A stretch of DNA of 64,000 nucleotides from JAGOLU01 sp037138475 (GTDB taxonomy: Bacteria > Patescibacteriota > Microgenomatia > UBA1406 > GWC2-37-13): NCBI GenBank assembly GCA_037138475.1, contig JBAXII010000002.1, positions 1 to 64,000 on the forward strand, written 5' to 3'. Positions 43,253-51,930 of this stretch are shown piece by piece (the stretch's first letter is position 1; the number at the start of each line of letters is the position of its first letter). The notes beneath the pieces were generated by a model that did no database searches, was not told where the DNA came from, and saw only the letters and a list, made by a program, of their open reading frames with translations. Made by a program: the position numbers and the translations under genes.

Positions 43253-44071
43253 ATGAAAATTTCCCTCTGTATCGCTCTATACAACGAGTTTTCCAACCTC
43301 AAATATGCGATTGATTCGACCTATGATTGGGTAGATGAACTCGTTGTAGTTGATGGGGGATCGACCGATGGCACCCTCAATTGGCTCCAAAATAGGGGCC
43401 CCAAGATCCACATCATTTCTGTACCCAACGACCCGATCATGTTTCACCGTATGAAGCAAAAGGCTCTTGATGAGGCACACGGTGAATGGATTCTACAGCT
43501 TGATGCTGATGAGGAGGTTACACAGGCATTGCAAGATGAGATCCTTCATAAGATACATGATTCAAAGTCTCAAACTCTCGCGTATAAAATTTCCCGGAAA
43601 AATTTTTTCCTTGGCAGATTTTTGATGAAGGGAGGAGTGTATCCTGATTACACCATCAGACTATACCAAAGAGGATCAATGTATTTCCCCTGCAAAGATG
43701 TGCATGAAAATGTCGAGCCTGTAGATAACTCAGTCCGAAAGGACTCTGCTTGGCTAGGCACCCTCGATAACCCCTTGAATCATTACTCTGACCCTACCTG
43801 GAAAAGATACTTTGCACGGTGGATACGATACTGTAAAGCAGAAGCGTCACGTCTTCGCAGATCCAGTAGTGCAGAGCAAAGTATGATTCAGTCATTTGCT
43901 TCTACTATAACAAGACTTGCGGTGCTTCCCATTTATACATTTTTAAACACCTATATACGACATGTAGGGTTTCTTGATGGCTGGCAAGGATTTGTCTTCC
44001 ATGGCATGAGTGCTCTGAGGTGGTGGGGGACTCTCTACTTCACCCTTTTCACTACACAAAAGGAAACATAA
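43253..44071 (+). CDS. Glycosyltransferase family 2 (WaaE/KdtX-like)
   Basis: A 272-residue GT-A enzyme. SLCIALYNEFSNLKYAI, VVVDGGSTDGT, LQLDADEEVT (metal motif) and DVHENVEP are conserved, and the C-terminal half includes LNHYSDPTWKRYFARW. It resembles the product of 1555 in the DADEE and LNHYS segments, so both belong to one subfamily. It lies among housekeeping genes, away from the main glycan island. Confidence 0.88.
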   Translation: MKISLCIALYNEFSNLKYAIDSTYDWVDELVVVDGGSTDGTLNWLQNRGPKIHIISVPNDPIMFHRMKQKALDEAHGEWILQLDADEEVTQALQDEILHKIHDSKSQTLAYKISRKNFFLGRFLMKGGVYPDYTIRLYQRGSMYFPCKDVHENVEPVDNSVRKDSAWLGTLDNPLNHYSDPTWKRYFARWIRYCKAEASRLRRSSSAEQSMIQSFASTITRLAVLPIYTFLNTYIRHVGFLDGWQGFVFHGMSALRWWGTLYFTLFTTQKET

Positions 44072-44078
44072 AAAGCCC

Positions 44079-44107
44079 TTGCATTCTACAAAAAAATCAT
44101 ATAGTAT
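44079..44107 (+). promoter_or_regulatory. Putative promoter of 44114 ORF
   Basis: TTGCAT, a 17-base spacer and TAGTAT, 6 bases before an ATG. It fits the leaderless pattern of other genes in the window and supports the ORF being expressed. Confidence 0.45.
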
Positions 44108-44113
44108 GACTAT

Positions 44114-44539
44114 ATGTACCATATGCAGAGCCCCAAAGGAGAATTTGCAGACAAAAAGTTTTGTACTAAAGCCCCAAAAGCATGTATTTCAATCGAAAAA
44201 ATAGGCACAAAGGTATCTTTTTCAAAGAAATTTGGACTAGAAATAACTACCTCTATGCCAGGTGTTCTACTTGATGGATTAGCCCTTCGCAGAAAGCCAT
44301 CTACCTCCTGCATCATATCCAGAAATGAGGTTGGATATTTAGTTTTTACTCATGATGGGGCTCTCTATAGCTTTGACCTAAAACATAAGGATCATATAGC
44401 CACAATTACTGGATTTATTGCTATACACAACAAGGCTTTGTATGGAAGAATCTGTGATACTTTTGAACGGACTTCACAAGTATTTCGCATGAGCAAGCTG
44501 ATTCCCACACTTCAAGAATCACGCACAAAGAGCATGTGA
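44114..44539 (+). CDS. Hypothetical protein, possibly truncated
   Basis: A 141-residue ORF without recognised domain, signal or membrane segment. It has CTKAPKACISIEKIGTKVSF and LEITTSMPGVLLDGLALRRK, beta-rich in pattern. It ends at a TGA (44537-44539), after which the same frame stays open for another 125 codons to 44917. The gene may therefore be a broken version of a longer one, or the second stretch may be chance. The upstream promoter-like box supports it modestly. Confidence 0.45.
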   Translation: MYHMQSPKGEFADKKFCTKAPKACISIEKIGTKVSFSKKFGLEITTSMPGVLLDGLALRRKPSTSCIISRNEVGYLVFTHDGALYSFDLKHKDHIATITGFIAIHNKALYGRICDTFERTSQVFRMSKLIPTLQESRTKSM

Positions 44540-44917
44540 TTGGAGATTCTCGCACTCCTGACCATAAATCCACTTCCCACACTGTCTCGAGAAGGTAGTT
44601 CGGTTGCGCAGCTCGTGAGAATACTCTCAAGACCAATAGTAGATTTTAAAAATCACAGGGTAACGGTGTACTCGTGTACTTCGGAGCTGCGTATGATCGA
44701 TTGTATATACAAGATGATCTCAGTGTTAATATACAGCAGGGGAGTATATAAATCTTATCTGGACGATCTAAATCTATGCTCTAGTAAGACTCAATATATC
44801 TGTACTAATGAGTATGAGGTCTTAGTTGTTGGCTATCTTGAAGTTTACGATATCCCCATCTTTCATGACATGTTCTTTGCCTACCAGAGCGACGTTGCCA
44901 AGCTCTCGGTTTTTTGA
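44540..44917 (+). pseudogene. Open frame continuing after in-frame TGA
   Basis: 125 codons in the same frame as the preceding ORF, starting with a TTG directly after its stop. It includes SVAQLVRILSRPIVDF and TVYSCTSELRMIDCIY. Its last 96 bases lie antisense to the end of ychF, so at least that part is unlikely to be coding. It may be the remnant of the C-terminal half of the 44114 protein. Confidence 0.25.
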
Positions 44918-45943
44918 CCATCCGGAGTACTTTACAAAATTGTCCATGGATACGATCTCGGCCTTTATGAAGTTTTTGATGAAATCGGTATGGATCACTC
45001 CAGCTGCTTCAACTGCTGTTGCACCATCGGGAATAGTCCATGCACGGACCTCGATCTCTCCTGCAGTCAGATAGGAGATCAACCCAAGTGTTTTGTATGC
45101 TTGCCGGATGAGTAGATCAAGACCAGACAGGCTTAGATGGTATTCTTCCAGAAGCATTGCAGCATCCTCGGGACTAAAGGAGGCGAGGTCCGACTCGAGC
45201 TTTGCATTCAGAAATACCGACTCATTTGCGTTTACTTCGAGTTTGTATTCTCTTATGAAGTCGCCTGAATTGTTCTGGTAGGATTTTAGCTGAGCCTCTG
45301 AAAGGTTGTATACATATATGGCGCGTTTAGTAGTGAGTAGGCTAAGCATCTTTGCAATGAGCGCTTCCTCTTCGGTCATTTGAAGTGTACGCAGGGGTTT
45401 GCCGGCGTTTAGATGACTTATCAGTTTGGTAAGTGTTTCTTTCCATAGCTCTGGAGTGAGCTTCAAAGACATACTAGGTGGGAGTACAGGCGGCTTGCGA
45501 TCATTCTGTTTTTGCAGTGTTTGCAGATCAGCGAATATAAGCTCACTTTCGACTATCGAAAGGTCTCTATGTGCATCTACTGAATCGTACACATGGATAA
45601 TATCTTTATTTTCAAATAATCTGCATACATATACGATGGCTGACGTTTCACGAATGTGACTCAAGAACTGATTTCCGAGACCCTCTCCCTCTGAGGCACC
45701 CTTTACAAGCCCTGCAATGTCATAAAACTCCACGATTGCTGGCACTATCTTTGCCGCATTGACAATCTTTGCAAGTATTGCGAGTCTGGAGTCTGGCACC
45801 TCAACTACGCCAATATTAGGCTCAATGGTGGCAAAGGGATAGTTGGCAGCGAGCGCGAGTTGCTTTTTGAGCAGCGCATTAAAAAGCGTTGACTTGCCCA
45901 CATTTGGGAGACCGACAATAGCTATGGAAAGATTTGAAGACAT
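44822..45943 (-). CDS. ychF: YchF/OLA1 family ATPase
   Basis: A 373-residue TRAFAC-class P-loop protein. IVGLPNVGKSTLFNALL is the P-loop, FYDIAGLVKGASEGEGLGN the switch region, and the end is a TGS domain (GEIEVRAWTIPDGATAVEAA, VKDGDIVNFKI). The usual NKxD of GTPases is replaced by YNLSE, as expected for YchF, which prefers ATP. It associates with ribosomes and affects stress responses. Length and ends fit the family. Confidence 0.95.
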   Translation of the reverse strand: MSSNLSIAIVGLPNVGKSTLFNALLKKQLALAANYPFATIEPNIGVVEVPDSRLAILAKIVNAAKIVPAIVEFYDIAGLVKGASEGEGLGNQFLSHIRETSAIVYVCRLFENKDIIHVYDSVDAHRDLSIVESELIFADLQTLQKQNDRKPPVLPPSMSLKLTPELWKETLTKLISHLNAGKPLRTLQMTEEEALIAKMLSLLTTKRAIYVYNLSEAQLKSYQNNSGDFIREYKLEVNANESVFLNAKLESDLASFSPEDAAMLLEEYHLSLSGLDLLIRQAYKTLGLISYLTAGEIEVRAWTIPDGATAVEAAGVIHTDFIKNFIKAEIVSMDNFVKYSGWSKNRELGNVALVGKEHVMKDGDIVNFKIANN

Positions 45944-46019
45944 ATGAAGTGTATTTTACCTCAATTTGGTCTGAGAATGAGCGCATGTGAGTATGTCTCT
46001 TGCACATCAAAAAAATGCA

Positions 46020-46048
46020 TTGACTGCACGGGCAGAGTAGAGTAGACT
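46020..46048 (+). promoter_or_regulatory. Promoter of 46084 gene
   Basis: TTGACT, a 17-base spacer and TAGACT. This one leaves a leader of about 29 bases without an obvious Shine-Dalgarno sequence. Confidence 0.5.
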
Positions 46049-46083
46049 GCTCATAGTAGCCTTTAGTAGTTTTATTTATTCTT

Positions 46084-46569
46084 ATGTCAAATCAGGATAA
46101 TTCATCAAAGTTTTCGATTGGTTTGGCTCTTGGCATCATTGGCGGCGCACTTGCTGCATTTTTCCTCACTCCAACCACTGGAGAAGAAAATCGCAAAAAG
46201 GCTGAGGGAGCATTTCAAAAGATCAAGAAAATGACAGAAGAAGGAACACTTGACGACAAAGCTCGAGAGATATTTGGCGAAGCCACTGTTGAAGGGAGCA
46301 GGCTGATTGCGGAATCCAAAAAAGAACTTGTCGTACGAATAGATGCACTCAAGGGGCAACTCGAGACATTTGATAAAGAAAAATTTACTAAACTCGTGAA
46401 TCAGACTGTAGCTGAAGTGAATTCAAAGGTACAAGCAGGCACACATTACGTTGAGAAGCTCACCTCTAGTCTTCTTGCAAAATGGGAAACAGAGGAAAAA
46501 AAGACCGACAAAGCAAAAAAAGTCCTGAAGCCAAAAATCAAAGTCGAAAAGATGCAGGATGCGGCCTGA
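46084..46569 (+). CDS. YtxH-like anchored protein
   Basis: A 161-residue protein: one N-terminal glycine-rich membrane helix (IGLALGIIGGALAAFFLTPTTG, 12-33) followed by a long charged, mostly helical tail rich in Lys and Glu (35-161). This is the layout of the YtxH / general stress membrane protein type. The tail probably forms a coiled coil in the cytoplasm. It is followed by a second small membrane protein 34 bases downstream. Function unknown. Confidence 0.75.
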   Translation: MSNQDNSSKFSIGLALGIIGGALAAFFLTPTTGEENRKKAEGAFQKIKKMTEEGTLDDKAREIFGEATVEGSRLIAESKKELVVRIDALKGQLETFDKEKFTKLVNQTVAEVNSKVQAGTHYVEKLTSSLLAKWETEEKKTDKAKKVLKPKIKVEKMQDAA

Positions 46570-46603
46570 ATTAAGGACTTTTAGTACTTTTTCCTTCAAA
46601 ATT

Positions 46604-46858
46604 ATGGATTTGCAAACAGCGTTTTACATTCTGGGAATTAGCTTTTTCGTTTCCTGCTTTATTGTGCTGATAGCCATGGTAGTGATGATTTTCACGCTCT
46701 ATCGTAGATTCAAATCTATGCGAGAGAGTATCCCCTCTGGGTTTATCTCTTACCTTCAAGGCCACAATTCGGCCAGTATAAAGGCACTCGGCATTTCACT
46801 CGTGGGGATTTGTCTGAGTTACCTCAAAAGCCGCTTTCAAAAACGAGAAAATGCGTAG
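46604..46858 (+). CDS. Small membrane protein, unknown
   Basis: An 84-residue protein with a strong N-terminal helix (5-31, TAFYILGISFFVSCFIVLIAMV) and a weaker second hydrophobic stretch near 62-74. A basic tail KSRFQKRENA follows. No family is recognised. It begins shortly after the YtxH-like gene and is likely co-transcribed with it. The start at 46604 is preferred because the upstream codons overlap the previous gene. Confidence 0.6.
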   Translation: MDLQTAFYILGISFFVSCFIVLIAMVVMIFTLYRRFKSMRESIPSGFISYLQGHNSASIKALGISLVGICLSYLKSRFQKRENA

Positions 46859-46894
46859 TGGTATTTATTCTGCACTTTGTTTGGCGTCACCACT

Positions 46895-49087
46895 CTATTT
46901 TTCCTCAGTCAACGACCTTCCGTAGCGTTCTTTCGAGAGTTTGATGATCTTTTCTGCGTTATCATTCTTCAGGTCTGGCAGCGCCAGTGTTTTGGCAGGG
47001 AAAGGGGTGGAGGTCATATTATCAATACACAGCTTTAGGATGATCTGGAATTTGCCAAGATTTACGAGGTCTGCAGGGGTGTACATGCTCGCATACTCCT
47101 TTGAGAATATCTCTGCGTCTCGGCTCCCCATGACAAAGCTGATGAGTGTCCCGACGTTCCCAAATACTGCCTGTTGGATCGATTCATCAAGCTGTTCAAT
47201 GTACTGATTGGTGAGAGTTAGAGCAAGTCTGTATTTACGTGCTTCAGAAAGGATCTTGATAAACGAAGTAGTGGCAAAGTTTTGGAACTCATCTACATAC
47301 AGAAAGAAGTCTTTTCGGTCTTCTTCCTTGATAAACGCTCGATTCATAGCAGCGAGTTGGATCTGAGTGATGATCATGGCTCCCAGAAGTGCCGCATTAT
47401 CCTCTCCAAGCTTGCCCTGAGAAAGATTTAGGATCAATATCTTTCCTTCATCCATGATCGACTGGAGATCAATCGAGGACTTCGTGACACCAATGATGTT
47501 ACGAATCATACGCGACTGGACAAACTGACCTATTTTATTCTGAATAGGGGATATAGCCTCTGTACGAAGCTTGTCTGTGTACATGTCAAATTCTTTTCTC
47601 CAAAAATCCAACAGAACTTCATCTTTGACGAGGAGCAGTTGCTTGTCTCTCCATTTTTTATCTCCGAGCAGCTTCATCGCATCAGGGAGAGTCGCTGAGG
47701 GAAGCTCAAGGAGTGTGAGTATCGTATTTCTCAAAATATACTCGAGTCTGGGGCCCCAGCTATCCGCATAGAGTTTGCCAAATATTGCCACAATGCCTGA
47801 TGACACCAGATCACGGTGCTGGTGATTTTTGATCTCAAGCACATTGAGCGCAAAAGGCCTTTCTGCATCAAATGGCTCGAGGTAGATCACGTCATTTATA
47901 CGCCTCTTAGGAATATATTTGAGTATCGTCTCAGCGAGGTCGCCATGAGGATCTATCACGCCGATTCCTCGTCCGCGACGGATATCATCTATGGCCATAT
48001 TTGCAATCAGGGTAGATTTGCCTGCACCAGTTTTACCGATGGTGTAAATATGGCGTCGCCTGTCTACTTCTTTGATACCAAATATAGTTTCCTGATTTTT
48101 GAACTCAGTCGAGGCAAAAAAATTGACCTTTTTCTTTTCTTCTGGATCCATACCAATGACCACAGGAAGAGAGGGTGGAGCTTCTCCAGGTAGCTTTTTA
48201 CCCCAACTCAGGTTCTTTATTCCTGCCACTTTGATACCTGATGGATGCCATATAGTCGCGAGCTCCGCAGCGTTTAAAATCTGTGACTGACGCTCGAATA
48301 TGCTTGTTTTACGGAGGCGGAACTTGGAGTGAAAATATTTTTTAGTGAGCAAGACATTTCTGAGCTTGAGCTGGTTACCTTCGCCGCTGCCCAGTGAACC
48401 AAATGTTCCCGTGATGCCACTCAGAACTGAGCTTACAAACTCCTTACCCAGCGCTGCATTGTCGGTGCCACCGATCAATCTAATCACCGTTTTCCCTCCT
48501 GGGAATTGAGATTTTTGACTGATGAGTGCCTGGCTGGCAGTTTGCTTTTCGGTATATTTCTCACTCGTCTTATCGTATACCGTAGTTTTACCTGAGGACA
48601 AGGCATATTTTTGCCAGGGGAAGTGACTGGGAGTGACCAGTATCTGGATGCCCATACGTACGTCTGAGGGCTGTTTTGAGAGGAATCCGAGCAAGCTCGT
48701 GAGTGTATCCACCTCTCCAAACTCCTTGAATGTTTTGAGGGGGAGATAGTAGGGCTTTGACAGTATGAGCTCCGAATGCACGAGGTGTTTACTTTTTGAA
48801 ATGATTTCAAAGGGATCGGTAGTTTGGACTGTGGAAGATTTGGGATATGAGGATTGAAGTAGACTTTTGACGAGTGTCTCTTTCTTTTTTGGAACTACAA
48901 CGTAGAAGTAGACGGTTTGCCCAAAGAGATATATCTCAAAACTGTATGGCTGTGGGCTGCCAAAAAGGACCCGTTTGATCAAGCCAATATGTGAGGGGAG
49001 AAGGGAAGAAAATATAGCCTGGGCAGCTTCGGGAGTTGTCTCATCATCTTTTGGCGTCCGAATCTGGAGATATATGTGTTCTGCCAT
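46895..49087 (-). CDS. VirD4/TraG-like DNA-translocation ATPase
   Basis: A 730-residue protein. About 330 N-terminal residues are divergent. A RecA-like ATPase core follows with Walker A GKTGAGKSTL near residue 350, VIDPHGDLAETIL, Walker B FLYVDEFQNFAT near 593, and LTNQYIEQL. The family (TraG/TrwB/VirD4 and HerA relatives) pumps DNA or protein through type IV secretion or conjugation pores. No relaxase or VirB genes are nearby. The start at 49087 avoids four extra codons before MAEHIY. There is no strong N-terminal membrane helix, unlike VirD4. Confidence 0.82.
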   Translation of the reverse strand: MAEHIYLQIRTPKDDETTPEAAQAIFSSLLPSHIGLIKRVLFGSPQPYSFEIYLFGQTVYFYVVVPKKKETLVKSLLQSSYPKSSTVQTTDPFEIISKSKHLVHSELILSKPYYLPLKTFKEFGEVDTLTSLLGFLSKQPSDVRMGIQILVTPSHFPWQKYALSSGKTTVYDKTSEKYTEKQTASQALISQKSQFPGGKTVIRLIGGTDNAALGKEFVSSVLSGITGTFGSLGSGEGNQLKLRNVLLTKKYFHSKFRLRKTSIFERQSQILNAAELATIWHPSGIKVAGIKNLSWGKKLPGEAPPSLPVVIGMDPEEKKKVNFFASTEFKNQETIFGIKEVDRRRHIYTIGKTGAGKSTLIANMAIDDIRRGRGIGVIDPHGDLAETILKYIPKRRINDVIYLEPFDAERPFALNVLEIKNHQHRDLVSSGIVAIFGKLYADSWGPRLEYILRNTILTLLELPSATLPDAMKLLGDKKWRDKQLLLVKDEVLLDFWRKEFDMYTDKLRTEAISPIQNKIGQFVQSRMIRNIIGVTKSSIDLQSIMDEGKILILNLSQGKLGEDNAALLGAMIITQIQLAAMNRAFIKEEDRKDFFLYVDEFQNFATTSFIKILSEARKYRLALTLTNQYIEQLDESIQQAVFGNVGTLISFVMGSRDAEIFSKEYASMYTPADLVNLGKFQIILKLCIDNMTSTPFPAKTLALPDLKNDNAEKIIKLSKERYGRSLTEEK

Positions 49088-49130
49088 GGCTATCATCATA
49101 CCTGATACTGAGTCTACAATTCAATCAAAA

Positions 49131-49156
49131 AGCCGTCCCGATATGTCGGGACGGCT
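49131..49156 (-). terminator. Intrinsic terminator of the DUF11 gene
   Basis: AGCCGTCCCGA/TCGGGACGGCT (11 pairs, 4-base loop), followed on the minus strand by TTTTTGATTG. It lies 20 bases after the end of the gene at 49177. Confidence 0.9.
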
Positions 49157-49176
49157 GAAGTAACATTTTGTTTTGC

Positions 49177-49869
49177 TTAGGCAAGCTTCTTTTTCAAGAA
49201 GTATCCAACAGAGCCGACAAGTGCATTGAGCCCGAGGAGTGCCACACCCATCTCAGGACCAGCTTTTGGCGCAGTTTTCACTGCCTGTAGCTGTTCTTGG
49301 TAGATAGGATTCACTCCACCTTTTGTTATGATGAGTTTTTCAATACCAATCTGAGCTGCGTCCTCATCTCTATTACAAGATGAACCCTGTGCTGAGATGA
49401 GGTTTGATACAAAAACCATAGACTTGTCTGCAGGCAATTGATCAGCATTTGCGGTCTTATATGTCACATAGAAATATTTTTCCTCTCCCGCTTGTAGATC
49501 ACCTGCATCTATAGTAAGCACTCGACCATCTTGACTGAGTGAACCAGGTCCGGCAAAGTAATATACGTATTGAGGTATAGTATTGGTGACTTTGACAGCT
49601 GGAACCACTACATTGCTCACATTTTTGATCTTCATTCGAGCAACAAATGTCGAATTTGCTTGGTACTTTGTATCAGAAGGAGAGATATTATCGATGTACT
49701 CTATCGTCTTAGTCACTGCGGGATTTGATACCATTTGATCTACATTGAGACAATATGATGGGGTATTGGGAGTGTTGCCATATGATTGGGCAAACACATT
49801 CAGAGGGCTCAGCGTAATGATGCCGAGCAGTGAAAGGGTTGTGAGAGCTACTTTGTTGAGTTTGATCAT
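49177..49869 (-). CDS. Secreted DUF11-type surface protein with C-terminal anchor
   Basis: A 230-residue protein. A signal peptide ends near FAQS (residue 28). One DUF11-like immunoglobulin fold (about 50-175) shows FVARMKIKNVSNVVVPAVKV, GDLQAGEEKYFYVTYKT. The C-terminus has KAGPEMGVALLGLNALV then GYFLKKKLA: a helix and basic tail like a sorting or membrane-retention signal, with PKAGPE in the place of LPxTG. It has its own promoter and terminator. Such proteins often form surface layers or stalks. Confidence 0.8.
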   Translation of the reverse strand: MIKLNKVALTTLSLLGIITLSPLNVFAQSYGNTPNTPSYCLNVDQMVSNPAVTKTIEYIDNISPSDTKYQANSTFVARMKIKNVSNVVVPAVKVTNTIPQYVYYFAGPGSLSQDGRVLTIDAGDLQAGEEKYFYVTYKTANADQLPADKSMVFVSNLISAQGSSCNRDEDAAQIGIEKLIITKGGVNPIYQEQLQAVKTAPKAGPEMGVALLGLNALVGSVGYFLKKKLA

Positions 49870-49880
49870 AAGTGAAAGTT

Positions 49881-49909
49881 ATTATACTACAGGACTTATC
49901 ACTTGTCAA
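49881..49909 (-). promoter_or_regulatory. Consensus promoter of the DUF11 gene
   Basis: Minus strand TTGACA, exactly 17 bases, TATAAT. The ATG at 49869 lies 11 bases after the -10. It is the best sigma70-type promoter of the window, suggesting strong expression. Confidence 0.88.
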
Positions 49910-49993
49910 CTATAGGATAATATCTTCGTGAATGCTTATTGCTTAAGACATAATGCATCATAATGACGAGTACATCTTGTCTGGAAGGTGAGC

Positions 49994-50545
49994 TTATTGT
50001 GACCGTGAGGAGACGAGATGATATGACACGATTCCTGCTGACACGATCACATTGAGTGACATGTTTATGCCCCACATGGGTATTTCGAGTACATGGTCAC
50101 AAAGCGAGAGGGTTGGCTGGGTTACTCCAGTCGTCTCATTGCCTACAACCACCGCGATGGGAAATGTAGGCGTGAATGAGTGATAAGGGATGGATGTAGC
50201 AGATTGTTCGATAGCCACCACAGTCAACGGATCAGTTGAGCTAATTTTTGAGCGTATATCATCTAGTGCATTTGATACTGTTGGAAAGTACTTCCACGGC
50301 ACGACTTTATACGTGCCGCAACTTGCTTTGTGAATACGGTTGTTTGGTGGTGGTGTAGTTTCACCACAAAGGTACATCGAAGTGACTCCGAGTCCATCTG
50401 CAAGACGAAAAAGCCCTCCGATGTTATACGTATCATAAATATTTTCTAATATCAGATACACAGGATTGCGCTTCAACCCATCCCGCACTACAACCATGCT
50501 TTGTGCGTCGACTTTGCGCAGCTGTTTTGAGTTGAGTTTTGTCAT
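49994..50545 (-). CDS. SpoU/TrmH family RNA 2'-O-methyltransferase
   Basis: A 183-residue SPOUT-fold enzyme. Motif 1 is NIYDTYNIGGLFRLADGLG, motif 2 VVVGNETTGV, and motif 3 LEIPMWGINMSLNVIVSAGI, all standard for 2'-O-ribose methylation of tRNA or rRNA. No extra RNA-binding domain is present, so it is the short type. It overlaps the stop of the upstream gene by four bases and ends the unit that starts near tRNA-Thr. Confidence 0.92.
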   Translation of the reverse strand: MTKLNSKQLRKVDAQSMVVVRDGLKRNPVYLILENIYDTYNIGGLFRLADGLGVTSMYLCGETTPPPNNRIHKASCGTYKVVPWKYFPTVSNALDDIRSKISSTDPLTVVAIEQSATSIPYHSFTPTFPIAVVVGNETTGVTQPTLSLCDHVLEIPMWGINMSLNVIVSAGIVSYHLVSSRSQ

Positions 50546-50988
50546 GGGGATGGAGTAGAGGAGATGTTTGAGGGTGCTTGATATTGGAGTTGCCTCTCCC
50601 GAGGAAGTGTCAAGATGAGATTTTTGATCATCCGCTCAATCGTATTTTCATATATAAAATTGGTGACACCCTGCGCAGCGTTTGATGCTATTTTCTCTGC
50701 CTCTTGTGACAGTCTTGATGCTGTGGATGCAGCCAGGTTATTTCCGGTATCCAGGAGGAGCTGCTTATTGGTAGCTTTGGCTGCAGCATTTTTGAGTGAT
50801 TGAGGCAGCATGCCTTCAACAGTCTCAACCTGCTCTCCCAATACTTTATTTGCGCTCGTTTCCTTTCGTTTGTGGTCTGTAAACAAACCCACCGCAACAG
50901 CTGCGGTGCATAACAGCAGAAAGGAGACGACTTTTAACGATCGAAGTGGAGAAACTTGCTCTGGAGGTAGCTCATGGATGTCAGACAT
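50542..50988 (-). CDS. Single-pass membrane protein, unknown
   Basis: A 148-residue protein with one helix (about 17-36, LKVVSFLLLCTAAVAVGLFT) and an Ala/Asn-rich, probably helical, extracytoplasmic part. The end is proline/serine-rich. No family is recognised. The start at 50988 (MSDIHELPPEQV) is chosen because the preceding 15 codons look non-coding. It sits between the metallo-beta-lactamase-fold gene and the SpoU gene, coupled to the latter by ATGA. Confidence 0.62.
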   Translation of the reverse strand: MSDIHELPPEQVSPLRSLKVVSFLLLCTAAVAVGLFTDHKRKETSANKVLGEQVETVEGMLPQSLKNAAAKATNKQLLLDTGNNLAASTASRLSQEAEKIASNAAQGVTNFIYENTIERMIKNLILTLPRERQLQYQAPSNISSTPSP

Positions 50989-51038
50989 ATCTATACGTAC
51001 GTGTGGTAACCAATACAAACAACTAGTAGACACCTATT

Positions 51039-51695
51039 TTAGAGGCTCTGATCAAGCTTTACAACCTTGGTGTTTTGGATAGCTGAGATATCTTCACTCT
51101 TGATGCTCAACTTTGGTATCGAAACTACATCTGGATACCCCATAAGCTTCATAAATTCACTGTCGCTATGCAGCTCTCCATAGACCTTTTGATCTAATTT
51201 GGGGTCAGCAAAATGCATAGGTATCACTATCGAAGGCTCAATCTGCTTGGTGACCTGTGCTGCGAGGGCAGGGTCGATCGTATACACCCCACCAACTGGG
51301 ATAAGGAGCACATCGACGGTGCCGATTTGTGCGATTTGTGCGTCAGTCAGTTTGTGACCGAGGTCGCCAAGGTGAAGGAGCTGAATACCATCACCTACGA
51401 TCTTGAAAGCTACATTGGGGCCACGTTCTGAACCATTGGTAGCATCATGAAAGGTGCTGATCCCAATCACTGCGGTGCCTTTGATCTCGTACTCACCTGG
51501 CCAATCAAGCACAACAGGATCCAGCTCGATTGCTTTGCTATTTGCATGATCTGCATGACTGTGAGATAGAGTAACGATATCTGCTCCTAGTTTTGGAAGC
51601 TTGATACCGATGCTATTGGCAAAAGGATCCGTCACAATGGTGGCAGATTTGGTTTTTATTTGAAATGTTGAATGGGCTATGTATTTGATATCCAT
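51039..51695 (-). CDS. Metallo-beta-lactamase-fold hydrolase (UPF0173-like)
   Basis: A 218-residue protein. AHSTFQIKTKSATIVTDPF and the metal motif LSHSHADHAN (HxHxDH), HLGDLGH and MHFAD show a small L-ascorbate-6-P lactonase/UPF0173-type fold. Substrate unknown. The start at 51695 (MDIKYIAH) is preferred because the longer frame runs into tRNA-Thr. It is the first protein gene after that tRNA on the same strand. Confidence 0.88.
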   Translation of the reverse strand: MDIKYIAHSTFQIKTKSATIVTDPFANSIGIKLPKLGADIVTLSHSHADHANSKAIELDPVVLDWPGEYEIKGTAVIGISTFHDATNGSERGPNVAFKIVGDGIQLLHLGDLGHKLTDAQIAQIGTVDVLLIPVGGVYTIDPALAAQVTKQIEPSIVIPMHFADPKLDQKVYGELHSDSEFMKLMGYPDVVSIPKLSIKSEDISAIQNTKVVKLDQSL

Positions 51696-51731
51696 ATGGG
51701 TATGAGAAAAATTAACTACTAACTGCGCATG

Positions 51732-51803
51732 AGCCTCGAGTCGGAATCGGACCGACAGTCTAACCCTTACCATGGGTTTGTTTTACCACTAAACTATCGA
51801 GGC
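51732..51803 (-). tRNA. tRNA-Thr (anticodon GGT)
   Basis: Minus strand: acceptor GCCTCGA/TCGAGGC, D-stem GTTT/AAAC, anticodon stem AACCC/GGGTT with loop ATGGTAA giving GGT, and T-stem GTCGG/CCGAC. The T-loop is TCCGATT, so the nearly universal T at position 55 is C. Discriminator T; CCA not encoded. Confidence 0.9.
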
Positions 51804-51915
51804 TGTGGGGTATGAGCGAAGGCTATTATACAGGGAAGTATCGAGGTGGAAAGATGTATTGTTTGCAAAGTATTTTCATCCCTATTTCTATGCCTGCAAA
51901 CAAAAATGAGAAATG

Positions 51916-51921
51916 TATAAT
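51916..51921 (+). promoter_or_regulatory. -10 box of dnaB
   Basis: Consensus TATAAT nine bases before the ATG at 51931. No convincing -35 is seen. A leaderless or 2-3 base leader transcript is predicted. Confidence 0.55.
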
Positions 51922-51930
51922 GGCAAACAT

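Noticed and set aside
44537..44539. UGA recoded as glycine (code 25)
   Set aside because: TGA ends many intact genes here, including ATGA overlaps, so the standard bacterial code applies.
46895..49087. Integrative conjugative element around the TraG-like gene
   Set aside because: No integrase, relaxase, attachment site or other transfer gene is seen in the surrounding 10 kb.
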